DNA from: Shinella sp032095155
Lineage (GTDB): Bacteria; Pseudomonadota; Alphaproteobacteria; Rhizobiales; Rhizobiaceae
Reading direction: 5' to 3'
NCBI RefSeq assembly: GCF_049199905.1
Contig: NZ_JBLZPK010000048.1
Span: 96,455-160,454 of the forward strand
DNA length: 64,000 nt
A program made the translations under genes and the position numbers. Positions 43,062 to 52,208 of this stretch are shown here, piece after piece (position 1 is the stretch's first letter; the number at the start of each line of letters is the position of its first letter). The notes beneath the pieces are model-generated. The model worked only from the letters and a program-made list of their open reading frames with translations. It did not search any database and had not been told where the DNA came from.

Positions 43062-44239
43062 GACCGGCCCTCCAGAACAACGTGGTTGCCCGAAGGCTGC
43101 GGGAAATCGCCATCCGGCTGGCGGGCAATGGCCGTAATCCGCGCTTCGCTCGCCGCGATCGCCTCGGCATCGGGAAGGATGCGGAACGTCGTGTCGTAGT
43201 GGCGCTCTTCACCATTTTCGAGCCAGATCAGCTCGCCTCGGTCACGGGCGGCGCCGTGGCCGAGCACATGGTTGGTCGAGGGCTCGATGCCAACAGCATA
43301 TTGCCCGGCCTGCAGGTTCTGCCATTCATACATGCAAGGGAACTGATCCTTGCGGGTGACGACCTCAAAGCCAATCCCCAGGCGATCGTTGACCAGCGCG
43401 ACGGGAACCTCGCCCTTCTCGTCGACCGCCATTTCATGCTGCCAGACCTGCTCGTGGAAGCCGAACTGCGGCGCGGGCATCGTGCGGTATCCGACGCCCT
43501 GCTTCTCATAATCTGCCCCAGCATGCGCGGCCCAGACGACGTCGCGCACAGGTGCCAGATAGCGCGACCCTTCGGCTAGAACGGGATGGCCGACATTGAT
43601 GTGATAACAGAACATGTGCGGTGTGCGGTAGAAGCCGCGATTGACCACCGTGTCGGCAATACGAATATCGTTGGTGCCCGCCTTGATCTCGATGCGGCGC
43701 TTCAGTTCGAGATGTTCGCCGAAAACCGTTCCCTGCGTGACGGTGCCTTCGCACCAGAGATAACAATCGTCGCCGTCCCAGCGTTCGCCGTAACCGTCCA
43801 GCTTGCCGGGAATGGTACCGACGCGGCCGTGGATGGAGTGCTTCACCGTTTTCTTCGGGCCATAGACATAGTGGTCGGCCGGCTCGTCATACATGAAGAG
43901 GATATGGTCGAGGCCGCAGGTGACCATCAGGCCGGAGAAGGAGCGCATCCAGCCGAGACCGCCCTCGCCTTCGTATTCGTGCAGGCCCGGATGGCGGAAG
44001 CCGGACGGCGAGTGCCAGCCGATCGACATGCCGCGATACTCGCAGTCCGCAATATCAAGGGCGCGATCGACCAGAACCGTAAAACGCAGGCCCGTGCCGC
44101 TGCGGAACTCGAGCATGCGGATGCCACGCTCAAGACCGTCGGACAACGTCATAAGCCGAACGCCGGCAAATTGCGAAAAACGTCCTGCGCTGGCAGCGAT
44201 ATCGCGGCGCGACTTTGCTTCCCCGAATAGTTCGACCAT
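43058..44239 (-). CDS. DUF4432/aldose 1-epimerase-like protein
   Basis: About 393 residues. Start at the ATG at 44239, with AAGGAA upstream. GLRFTVLVDRALDIADCEY, HPGLHEYEGEGGLGWMRSF, CGLDHIL, HGRVGTIPGKL and the late EPSTNHVLGHGAARDRGEL are characteristic of the DUF4432 mutarotase-like family. It interconverts anomers or epimers of a sugar, supplying the form used by the dehydrogenase. Gene order in the operon is isomerase barrel, this gene, SDR, lactonase. Confidence 0.88.
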   Translation of the reverse strand: MVELFGEAKSRRDIAASAGRFSQFAGVRLMTLSDGLERGIRMLEFRSGTGLRFTVLVDRALDIADCEYRGMSIGWHSPSGFRHPGLHEYEGEGGLGWMRSFSGLMVTCGLDHILFMYDEPADHYVYGPKKTVKHSIHGRVGTIPGKLDGYGERWDGDDCYLWCEGTVTQGTVFGEHLELKRRIEIKAGTNDIRIADTVVNRGFYRTPHMFCYHINVGHPVLAEGSRYLAPVRDVVWAAHAGADYEKQGVGYRTMPAPQFGFHEQVWQHEMAVDEKGEVPVALVNDRLGIGFEVVTRKDQFPCMYEWQNLQAGQYAVGIEPSTNHVLGHGAARDRGELIWLENGEERHYDTTFRILPDAEAIAASEARITAIARQPDGDFPQPSGNHVVLEGRS

Positions 44240-44278
44240 CGTGTTGTTCCTTTTCCCTGCCAGGCAGGTCATGCTGTC

Positions 44279-45170
44279 TCAAGAGGCGNNNNNNNNNNNN
44301 NNNNNNNNNNNNNNNNNNNNNNNNNNNNNNNNNNNNNNNNNNNNNNNNNNNNNNNNNNNNNNNNNNNNNNNNNNNNNNNNNNNNNNNNNNNNNNNNNNNN
44401 NNNNNNNNNNNNNNNNNNNNNNNNNNNNNNNNNNNNNNNNNNNNGTGGCTTTCCAGCGCATCCGCGTCACCGATATCGGCATGCTTTTCCGACTTGTCGT
44501 CGCCCGAGCGCTTCACATCCTTGGCGTGGCCGATCTTGATCTTGTCGGAGAGCGTATCGAACACCTGGTTCAGTATCTGGTCCATGCGGTCGATATTGTG
44601 CGTCTCGAAATAGTTAGTCGGATCCATCAGCAGACCGAGGCCGGGATGATCGACCTGCGCAAACATCTTGACGGTCTCCTCGACGGAGCCGACGACGTTG
44701 TTCACGTAGGTTTCGAGCAGGAAGACCGCGCCGTGGTCATAGGCATGCTGGGCAAGATCGGCGATGACCTTGCGGCACTCCTCGAAGCCCTCTTCCGTCT
44801 TGTTCTTCGGGTGATGCACCCAGTCGGATTCCGTGTTGTAGGTGCCGGTTTCCGAGATGACATAGGGCGTGCCGAGATGACGCGCGTTACGGATGATTTC
44901 CTTGAGATAGCCGACGCGGCGGTCGCGCTCGGCCTTATCGGGGTGGATGATGTTCGTGTAGCCGGAGATGCAGGAGATCGGCAGGTGATGATCGCGGAAG
45001 GTCTCGCGGATCCTGACGCACTTGTCCTTGGTGATCTGGCCGGCCGAAAGGTCAATATCCTTGAAGTGCATGTCGAGCTGCACAGTGTTGAAGTCGAGCG
45101 CGCGGATTTTCTTTGCCGTCTCTTCCAGCGCATAGGGGAAATAGCCGGTGAAAATACCTGTCTGCATCAT
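44279..45170 (-). CDS. sugar phosphate isomerase/epimerase (TIM barrel), interrupted by gap
   Basis: The N-terminal 242 residues are visible: TGIFTGYFPYALEETAKKI, DMHFKDIDLS, ISCISGYTNIIHPDK, ISETGTYNTESDW, the metal Glu in FLLETYVNNV, and LLMDPTNYFETHN then KIGHAKDVKRSG. This is an AP-endonuclease-2 type barrel like IolE/hydroxypyruvate-isomerase relatives. The C-terminus falls in the N run 44289-44444. A TGA at 44279 just beyond would give about 297 residues, right for the family, if the gap is one base off a codon multiple. Intact otherwise. Confidence 0.8.
44289..44444. other. assembly gap (156 N) in the isomerase gene
   Basis: A run of N covering the 3' end of the isomerase-barrel gene. 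The plausible stop just left of it is out of frame by one base with the visible gene, so the gap size is approximate. Confidence 0.99.
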
Positions 45171-45192
45171 GATGAGAATCCTCCCTCGTTAT

Positions 45193-46287
45193 TCATGAAT
45201 TGATGGAAATTTCGGAAAGCCTGACCGTGCGGCCCTCGTCGATCGACTTGTAGCCGGCCTCGATCAGCGCCACGGTCTTGACATTATCGGCGACGGAGAG
45301 CGCCGGCGGTTCGCCCGACTTCACCGCATATTGCAGCTGCTCCATCACACCGACGAAGGCATGCGGGAACCACATCGTGTCCCAGGTTGGCGTTACCCAC
45401 TTGCCACCGGTCGTCGCCTTGGAGGCATAGGTCAGCGTCGAAGGCGACCCGTCGGGCCAACCGATCGTTCCCTGCGCCACACCGTCCGTGCCCTCGACGC
45501 GCCACTTGATGTAGATGTCGCTGTCGAACCCCTCTTCGCGCGGACCGGACCACACGTCCTCCATCGATACGGCCATGACGCCGCTCGGGAAGGTCAGAGT
45601 CGAAACGGTGATGCCGTCCTTGTGGGCGAATGTCGTACGCGGGTCGGTGCGGGTCAGCGTCGTGATCGTCTCGGGGTCGCCGAACAGGAAGCGCAGCACG
45701 TCGAGATGGTGCACGCTCATATTGGACAGCGTCAGCCGGTCATAGTCCTCAAGGAAGGTCTGCCAGTGCGGAATGGCGCGCATCTCGATCGTCGCCAGGA
45801 CCGGCGTGCCAAGTTCCCCCTTGTCGAGGATCTGCTTGAGTACGCGCATCGACTGGTCGTAGCGCATGTTCTGGTTGACTGAGAGGATCTTGCCGGCCTT
45901 GGCGGCGGCATCGCGCAGCTCGATGGCGTCCTCCAGTGTCAGCGCAAGCGGCTTCTGCGCAAGAACGCCCTTGATATGCGGCTGGGCGAGCGCCTTGCGG
46001 ATCAGCTCCGGCTGTTGATCCGGCGGGAAGGCGATGTCGATGATGTCGATGGTGGGATCAGCGATCAGCGCATCCGGCGTGTCGTGTACGGTGGCAATGC
46101 CCCAGCGCTCGGCAACCGCCGCCGCCTTGTCCCTCGTGCGCGAGGCAATGGCGACAACCGGAAAGCCGGCCTCCTTGTAGGCCGCCAGATGGCATTCCGC
46201 CATGATCATGCCGGCGCCGATGCAGCCGATCTTGTAATCCCTCACCCGCACCTGCGGATCGGGCGCAAAACCCCTGGCTTCGCTCAT
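45193..46287 (-). CDS. Gfo/Idh/MocA family sugar dehydrogenase
   Basis: A 364-residue oxidoreductase. The Rossmann motif is GCIGAGMIMAECHLAAYKE. The usual EKP motif reads VLAQKPLAL, with Gln replacing Glu, a known variant. The catalytic region LSNMSVHHLDVLRFLFGD contains the paired His. It oxidises a pyranose or inositol-like ring hydroxyl with NAD(P). It follows the ABC ATPase gene by 26 bp and precedes the isomerase barrel, a pairing common in inositol and keto-sugar pathways. Confidence 0.9.
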   Translation of the reverse strand: MSEARGFAPDPQVRVRDYKIGCIGAGMIMAECHLAAYKEAGFPVVAIASRTRDKAAAVAERWGIATVHDTPDALIADPTIDIIDIAFPPDQQPELIRKALAQPHIKGVLAQKPLALTLEDAIELRDAAAKAGKILSVNQNMRYDQSMRVLKQILDKGELGTPVLATIEMRAIPHWQTFLEDYDRLTLSNMSVHHLDVLRFLFGDPETITTLTRTDPRTTFAHKDGITVSTLTFPSGVMAVSMEDVWSGPREEGFDSDIYIKWRVEGTDGVAQGTIGWPDGSPSTLTYASKATTGGKWVTPTWDTMWFPHAFVGVMEQLQYAVKSGEPPALSVADNVKTVALIEAGYKSIDEGRTVRLSEISINS

Positions 46288-46313
46288 GGTAACCTCCCGT
46301 TAGATATGCTCTT

Positions 46314-47372
46314 TCACAGGCTGACAGCCTCACCCGCCAGATTGAAGAAATGCGCTTTGATCGGATTGCAGCTCAGCGCCACCGCACTTTCCAGCCGTAT
46401 ATCTGGCTGGCCACGCATCAGCGCTTTCAATTTTTCCGCCCCGGTATCGACCGTTACCACGGTGTAGCCGCCGAGCGGTTCGATCTCGTAGACCGTGGCC
46501 GGCCGCCCCGGACGCGCATCGTTCCACGGCTCGACCTTGAGGTCTTCCGGACGCACGCCGACATGTGCGGCACCATCCGGAACCGTCTCGAGCGGCAGAC
46601 TGATCGTACCGTCCGCCATTTCTAGTGCCTTGCCGCGCACCGCGGGCAGGATGTTCATCATGGGGGCGCCGAGCAGGCGGGCGACATAACGGCTGACCGG
46701 GGTATCGTAGATGTCGGTCGGCGAACCGATCTGGCGGATCTCGCCCTCTTCCATGATCGCCATGCGATCGGCGATCGACATGGCCTCTTCCTGATCGTGC
46801 GTGACGTAGATCAGCGTCTGGCCAAGATCGCGCTGGATACGCTTCAGCTCGACGCGAGTTTCCTCACGCAGCCTCGCGTCGAGCGCCGAGATCGGATCAT
46901 CCATGAGATAGGCGACGGGATCGCGCACAAGCGCACGGGCAATCGCCACGCGCTGGCGCTCGCCGCCGGAAAGCTGCGACGGCGGCTTGTGCAACAGGTG
47001 CGAAATATGAAGCTTCGCCGTTACAGCTTCGACGCGCGCGCGGATCTTTTCTTCCGGCACCTTGCGCTCGACAAGCGGGAAACGGACATTCTCGCCCGCC
47101 GTCATATGCGGGAATAGCGCGAGGTTCTGGAACACCATCGCCACATTGCGGTCAGCAGGCGAGACCCGATTGACCGGCTTGCCGCCAATCAGGATTTCTC
47201 CCTCATCCGGCGTCTCCAGCCCAAGGATTAGCTTCAGGACGGTCGATTTTCCCGAAAGCGGCGGTCCGAAGAAGCAGAAGAACTCACCCGGCTGGATATC
47301 GAAGCTCACATTGTTGACGGCAACCGTCTTGCCGAAACGCTTCGTGACATTGCGGAAGGAAATACCGGCCAT
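46314..47372 (-). CDS. ABC ATPase of UgpC/MalK type, intact signature but Asp in place of catalytic Glu
   Basis: A 352-residue importer ATPase with C-terminal TOBE region. Walker A GPPLSGKST (36-44) and signature LSGGERQR (134-141) are intact, but Walker B ends YLMDDP, with Asp159 where the catalytic Glu belongs. Its partner at 47376 has the complementary defect. Two different ATPases with two permeases and a large binding protein recall the GlpSTPQV glycerol importer of rhizobia; identity is not claimed. Three bases separate it from the partner gene. Confidence 0.88.
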   Translation of the reverse strand: MAGISFRNVTKRFGKTVAVNNVSFDIQPGEFFCFFGPPLSGKSTVLKLILGLETPDEGEILIGGKPVNRVSPADRNVAMVFQNLALFPHMTAGENVRFPLVERKVPEEKIRARVEAVTAKLHISHLLHKPPSQLSGGERQRVAIARALVRDPVAYLMDDPISALDARLREETRVELKRIQRDLGQTLIYVTHDQEEAMSIADRMAIMEEGEIRQIGSPTDIYDTPVSRYVARLLGAPMMNILPAVRGKALEMADGTISLPLETVPDGAAHVGVRPEDLKVEPWNDARPGRPATVYEIEPLGGYTVVTVDTGAEKLKALMRGQPDIRLESAVALSCNPIKAHFFNLAGEAVSL

Positions 47373-47375
47373 GTT

Positions 47376-48470
47376 TTACACCTCCCGGATCGCGACGCCG
47401 GTCGCGGCATCGAACAGCCGGGCGAAGCCCGGCTCGACGGCGACATGGACGGTCTCGCCTGCCTGGACGGTGACATCATTGTCGAACACCGCCTTGACGC
47501 GTCGCTCTCCGTCACCGAAGTGAACGACCGTTCGCGCGCCGATGCGCTCGATGAAGGTGATGGGCATGGCAAGCCCCTGCCCCGCCCGGGCTAACACGAC
47601 CCGTTCCGGGCGAAAACCGTAGACGACCTCACGCACGCCGCATGCCCGCGCGATTGCGGACAATGCGGGATCGAGCGGCGCGGTGACGCCGAGCGTCCCG
47701 AGATCAGCCACCAACCCCCGGTCGCTGTCGGCAAGCGTACCCTTGAGCAGGTTCATGCCCGGCGAGCCGATGAAATCGGCGACGAACAGATTGACCGGGT
47801 CGTTATAGACTTCCAGCGGCGTGCCGACCTGCTGCAGCACGCCATGATCCATCACTGCGATGCGATCCGCCATGGTCATCGCCTCGAGCTGGTCGTGCGT
47901 GACATAGACCATGGTCTGGCGGAACTGGCGCTGGAGATGCTTGAGTTCCGTGCGCATGACGGCGCGGAAGGCGGCGTCCACATTGGAAAGCGGCTCGTCC
48001 AGCAGGAAGATCGCCGGCTCGACGATGGCCGAACGGCCGATCGCCAGGCGTTGCAGGATGTTGACCGACAGCTTCACCGAGGGCTTGTCTAGCATCGGCG
48101 TCAGTTGAAGAAAATCGGCCATCGCCTTGACGCGGCGGTCGATTTCGGACGCAGGCGTTCCACGGACCTTCAGGCCGTAGGCCAGATTGTCGTAGACGTT
48201 CATATGCGTGAAGATCGCATAGTTCTGAAACACGAAACCGACGCCGCGCCGACCCATGGCAACCCCGTTCATGTCGCGGCCGTCGAAGGTAATGCGGCCT
48301 TCGCTCGGCTGTTCCATGCCGGCGATCATGTTCATGGTCGTGGATTTGCCGCAGCCGGAAGGCCCTAATAGCGCCATGAACTCTCCATCGCGGATTTCGA
48401 GGTCCATCGTCTTCAGCGCCGTGAAGGACCCGAAGCGCTTGACCAGGTTTTCAAGGTGAATGGCGGTCAT
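47376..48470 (-). CDS. ABC ATPase of UgpC/MalK type, normal Walker motifs but degenerate signature
   Basis: A 364-residue importer ATPase. Walker A GPSGCGKST (36-44), Q-loop VFQNYAIFTH and Walker B FLLDEP with Glu159 are normal. The ABC signature, expected as LSGGQQQR, reads LSVNILQR (134-141). It should therefore pair with the ATPase at 46314, whose signature is intact, to make one working and one degenerate ATP site. A TOBE region follows. The start is three bases after the permease stop. Confidence 0.88.
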   Translation of the reverse strand: MTAIHLENLVKRFGSFTALKTMDLEIRDGEFMALLGPSGCGKSTTMNMIAGMEQPSEGRITFDGRDMNGVAMGRRGVGFVFQNYAIFTHMNVYDNLAYGLKVRGTPASEIDRRVKAMADFLQLTPMLDKPSVKLSVNILQRLAIGRSAIVEPAIFLLDEPLSNVDAAFRAVMRTELKHLQRQFRQTMVYVTHDQLEAMTMADRIAVMDHGVLQQVGTPLEVYNDPVNLFVADFIGSPGMNLLKGTLADSDRGLVADLGTLGVTAPLDPALSAIARACGVREVVYGFRPERVVLARAGQGLAMPITFIERIGARTVVHFGDGERRVKAVFDNDVTVQAGETVHVAVEPGFARLFDAATGVAIREV

Positions 48471-48473
48471 GGC

Positions 48474-49430
48474 TCAGGCCTCCTTCGCCGCGTTCATCCG
48501 GCTGATGGCAAGCGAGACGAGAATGGAAAGTGCAATCAGGATGACGAGCGCGATGGCCGCGACATATCCCCAGATCAGGTCCTGCTGCGTCACCTTGTAG
48601 ATGTAGACGGAGATGGTTTCCGTCGCGACGCCCGGCCCGCCACCCGTCATGATGTAGAGCGTGTCGAATATCTTGAAGTTCTCGATGACGCGGATCGACA
48701 GGGCGATAATGATGATCGTCTTCATCTTTGGCATGACGATGGTGCGGAAGCGCCGCGACCAGCTTGCACCCAACAACGTTGCCGCTCGCATCTGGTCCTC
48801 CGGTACGCCGACAAGGCCGGCAAGCAGGATGAGGAACATCAGCGGCGTCCACTGCCAGATATCGGCGATCATGACGGCGATCAGCGCCGTGCCGGGGCTC
48901 GACAACCAGGCGAGCGCGAAGGGCTGGCCGGTCAGCGTCGAGATGATATCGTTCACCGGCCCGCCGGACTGGAACAGCATGAAGAACATGTAGCCGGCGA
49001 CCGCGGGCACGACCATCATGGGAATGAGCATGATCGAGTAAAACACCCGCTTGCCAGCAAAATTGTCTATGAAGAGGATGGCAAGGCCAAGTCCCAGCAG
49101 GAATTCCGCCGGTACGCAGATCAGCATCACCAGCGCGGTTCGGCAGAGCGCATCCCAGAAACGGCTGTCGATGGCAAGGTCGGTATAGTTGGCGAAGTTG
49201 TTCCAAAGTTCATAGGCTTGCCACCAGCCGATGCCATCGAGCGGCGACCAGTCGGTGAGGCTGATATAGAGCTGCATCAAGAGCGGAAAGACCGCGATGA
49301 AGAGCACCAGCAGCTGAGCCGGCAGCGTCAGTATCAGGCCAAGGCGGCGCCCACCATCTTCAATGCGGGTCTCGGGCGTCAACGGATCGCCAGTCACGGA
49401 GATTTTCTCCTCGGTTGCGAGCATGCTCAT
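48474..49430 (-). CDS. ABC transporter permease, MalF/UgpA type
   Basis: About 318 residues, starting at the ATG at 49430 (MSMLATEEK). It has a cytoplasmic N-terminus of about 30 residues, then LGLILTLPAQLLVLFIAVF as the first helix, and the EAA loop QMRAATLLGASWSRRFRTIV followed by MPKMKT. The C-terminal helix VAAIALVILIALSILVSL ends the protein. It overlaps the MalG-like gene by four bases and precedes the ATPase pair by three. Confidence 0.9.
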   Translation of the reverse strand: MSMLATEEKISVTGDPLTPETRIEDGGRRLGLILTLPAQLLVLFIAVFPLLMQLYISLTDWSPLDGIGWWQAYELWNNFANYTDLAIDSRFWDALCRTALVMLICVPAEFLLGLGLAILFIDNFAGKRVFYSIMLIPMMVVPAVAGYMFFMLFQSGGPVNDIISTLTGQPFALAWLSSPGTALIAVMIADIWQWTPLMFLILLAGLVGVPEDQMRAATLLGASWSRRFRTIVMPKMKTIIIIALSIRVIENFKIFDTLYIMTGGGPGVATETISVYIYKVTQQDLIWGYVAAIALVILIALSILVSLAISRMNAAKEA

Positions 49431-50231
49431 TGCTTGAGGGCTCCGAAGGTCAGACCCCGCACCAGATGTTTCTGGATGGCGATGCCCATGATGACGGGCG
49501 GTATAGCGGCGATCAGGCCAAGTGCTGCCTTGGCGCCATAGAGCTGCCCGGTCATCGAGGACGACAGCGAGGCCATGTAGACTGGGATCGTCACCCATTC
49601 GCGTGTCGTGAGAAGAAGCGCGATCAGATAGTCCGACCAGTTCAGGATGAAGACGAAGAGCGCGGAACTGGCGAGCGCGGGGCGCATCATCGGCAGCGTG
49701 ATCTTCATAAAGACGCGCAGGCGCGAGCAGCCTTCGACCAGCGCCGCGTCCTCGATTTCGCGTGGCATGTCGTCGAAGAAGGTCTTCATCAGCCAGAAGG
49801 CGAAGGGCAGCGTGACGATGCCGTAGATCAACGCAAGCCCCCACCACGTATCGACGAGACCGAAGAAGGCCCACATGATCATGACGGGGATCATGACGGC
49901 CATAGGCGGAAAGAGCCTGAGCTGGATGAGTGCGAGCGGCAGGTTCTGGCCCGAACCGAAGCGCGACAGGCCGTAGGCACCGGCCGTGCCAGCCGTCATG
50001 GCGATCAGCGTGCCGAAGACAGCCGAGAGCAGCGACGCCAGGATCGGCTTGCCGGCGGTGCGGTCGAGCGCGACGATGAGATCGGACGTCGAAGTGCCGA
50101 AGATGAAGCGGAAATTGTCGAGTGTCGGGCTCTTCGGCCACCAGGTCAGGTCGGCGCCGGCGGCGGACCATTCGGCAATCGGCTTGAAGGCCATCGAGGC
50201 CATCCAGAGCGTTGGGATGAGTGTGACCGCC
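49427..50231 (-). CDS. ABC transporter permease, MalG/UgpE type, N-terminus in gap
   Basis: At least 267 residues are visible; the frame continues past the internal ATG at 50203 (AVTLIPTLWMASMAFKP) into the N run, so the real start is hidden at 50232-50319. That gap holds about 29 codons, about the length of the missing first helix. The EAA loop is EIEDAALVEGCSRLRVFMKI and the family hallmark LNWSDYLIALLLTTREWVTI follows. It pairs with the MalF-like permease. Confidence 0.87.
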
Positions 50232-50319
50232 NNNNNNNNNNNNNNNNNNNNNNNNNNNNNNNNNNNNNNNNNNNNNNNNNNNNNNNNNNNNNNNNNNNNN
50301 NNNNNNNNNNNNNNNNNNN
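50232..50319. other. assembly gap (88 N) at the start of the MalG-like gene
   Basis: A run of N between the visible part of the permease gene and the stop of the binding-protein gene at 50323. Confidence 0.99.
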
Positions 50320-50322
50320 GGC

Positions 50323-51939
50323 TCAGCCGGCCAGCGGATCGAGAACCGTCGGCCAGGCCTCCTTGTTAGACTTGATGGCTTCAAGCAGCTTGTCCTCGCC
50401 GGTGCGCCGCGCGATACGCTGCCATTGCCTCTCGGTATCGGCCATTGCCTCCTCCGGCGTCTTCGCCTTGGTGAGAGCGGCCATCAGGTTTTCGTCGAGT
50501 GCGTTGTGGAAGGCGGTCGCGCCGGGATAGTTGATCGAGGGTACGGTGCGCGCCACCGTCTCGCGCACGACATCCATGTGGTAGTCGTGGTAGGTCTCGC
50601 GCACGAGCGGATCGGCGAAGTTAGACAGCTGGAACGGATCGAAGTAGCCACCGGGATTGGCCGTCATCCACGAATAGATGCGGCTGGAGCCCAGCCATTG
50701 CAGCAGCAGATAGCAGACCTCCGGATGCTTGCTCTGCGCCGAGACCGAGGCCGACAGATTGAGCCACAGCACCGAGCGGCTGACGAGCTGGCCGCCGACA
50801 TCACGGCCGGGCGGTAGCATGGAGCCGATCTTGCCGGTGACCTTCGAGCCCTCGTTCGCCTTGTTGTCGAGGAACTTCGGCAGATTGGAGAAGGCGCAGG
50901 TCATCGCCGCACCGCCCGAGGCGAAGTTGCCATACTGCTCCGGCCAGCCCCAGGAAATGGCATCCGGAGAATGGTGGCTGAGCGACTCGACATATTCCTG
51001 GGTGGCGAGATAGCCCGCTTCGGAATTGATCAGCGCTTTGCCATCGTCGCCGAACAGGAACTGGTTGGGCGAGCCCATCGAGACGAAGCGCTGGTACCAG
51101 TTGGTATAGCCCCAACCCTGATTGCGCAGGTCCGTCGAGCCGAACAGACCCTTGTCCGGACGGTGGAAGAAGGCCGCAACGTCGGCATGCTCCTTCCAGG
51201 TGCGCGGCGGTGCCAGCGCGTAGCCGTACTTGTCTGAGAAGGCCTTCTTCTCGGCCTCGTCGTTGAACAGGTCGGTGCGGTAGTTCCAGGTCTGGAAGTC
51301 GCCGTCGAGCGATACGCCATAGGTCGAGCCGCGATACTGGTTGAGCAACGACACGCCCCTGGCGCCATTGACGTAACCGCGCTCCGGATCGTCCCATTCC
51401 GGCCTGTGGGTTGCGACATACTCGTCTAGCTTGATGATGCCGGCCGTCTCCGCGAGGTCGCCCAGACGGTTCCATTCCACCGCATAGATGTCGAACGCCC
51501 CGCCCTTGGTGGAGATGTCCTGCATCGTCTTGGTGAATTCCTGACCGTTCGGCACGCCGACAATGTCGAGCGCAATGCCGGTTTCCTTCTCCCAAAGCTC
51601 CTTGATGGACGGCGCACCGGCGGGGAAAGCCTGTGTCAGCTGGCCGATCGAACCGTCGGACAGACCGAGTACGATACGCTCCGGTGCCTTGCCGGCGGCC
51701 TTCAGTGCCTTGGCAGCCTCAACGGCACGGCCTTCCGGCGTGTCGGCGCCGTACTGGTAGCGCTCAGCCCCTTCGAAGCCGGTCGGGCCGCCGATCATGC
51801 CAGACGCGAGCGCGTCGGCCGCAAAGGCCCGGCCTGGACGGATGAACTGCGGTGCAATGCCGATGGCAGCAGTCAATGCAAATGTCTTCGCGCCGGCTGC
51901 CAGAAGGCCACGGCGCGAGATCGTCAGAATCTCGCTCAT
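50323..51939 (-). CDS. large extracellular solute-binding protein, Tat-type leader
   Basis: A 538-residue family 1 binding protein, over 100 residues longer than typical MalE/UgpB-like proteins. The leader contains twin arginines in ISRRGLLAAGAKTFALTAA and a likely cleavage near GRAFA-A. Core segments: FDIYAVEWNRLGDLAETAG, SLDGDFQTWNYRTDLFND, NQGWGYTNWYQRFVSMGSP and GGAAMTCAFSNLPKFLD. It is first in the leftward operon of at least eleven genes and binds the operon's substrate, probably a sugar or polyol. The size and the two-ATPase context match the glycerol importer layout known in rhizobia. Confidence 0.88.
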   Translation of the reverse strand: MSEILTISRRGLLAAGAKTFALTAAIGIAPQFIRPGRAFAADALASGMIGGPTGFEGAERYQYGADTPEGRAVEAAKALKAAGKAPERIVLGLSDGSIGQLTQAFPAGAPSIKELWEKETGIALDIVGVPNGQEFTKTMQDISTKGGAFDIYAVEWNRLGDLAETAGIIKLDEYVATHRPEWDDPERGYVNGARGVSLLNQYRGSTYGVSLDGDFQTWNYRTDLFNDEAEKKAFSDKYGYALAPPRTWKEHADVAAFFHRPDKGLFGSTDLRNQGWGYTNWYQRFVSMGSPNQFLFGDDGKALINSEAGYLATQEYVESLSHHSPDAISWGWPEQYGNFASGGAAMTCAFSNLPKFLDNKANEGSKVTGKIGSMLPPGRDVGGQLVSRSVLWLNLSASVSAQSKHPEVCYLLLQWLGSSRIYSWMTANPGGYFDPFQLSNFADPLVRETYHDYHMDVVRETVARTVPSINYPGATAFHNALDENLMAALTKAKTPEEAMADTERQWQRIARRTGEDKLLEAIKSNKEAWPTVLDPLAG

Positions 51940-52093
51940 TGATGTTCTCCTCCATGCCGAGAGGTCTCCTCACCCGTCAGCGTGACGAGTAATGGAGCGC
52001 GTAATGATGCATGTCAACATCAAAAGCAATCATATTACATCTTTTGCCTGCTACGTTTACGTGTTTGACGTTGAGCTCATCACCATTTGACGA

Positions 52094-52208
52094 GAAATGA
52101 TGGAGTTCTCGACCATCGTTTCTGCGGTTTCTTGAGGAAAAGGCGTCGGGAATATGCGAACCATCTTGTATTTTCCTCGCAGAGAAATACATCATTTCCC
52201 ATCATTTC
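52094..52208. promoter_or_regulatory. three CATCATTTC repeats in divergent regulatory region
   Basis: CATCATTTC occurs in tandem at 52190-52198 and 52200-52208, a 10-bp period, directly before the lacI start. The inverted form GAAATGATG lies at 52094-52102. They occupy the 269-bp region between the binding-protein gene and lacI and are plausible binding sites for the adjacent LacI regulator. The tandem pair covers the ribosome-site region of lacI itself. Confidence 0.45.

Noticed and set aside
48474..50384. A 636-codon minus-strand frame running across the permease genes and the gap
   Set aside because: Only the part below 49430 is a real permease; the rest is a shadow of the MalG-like gene and the N run.
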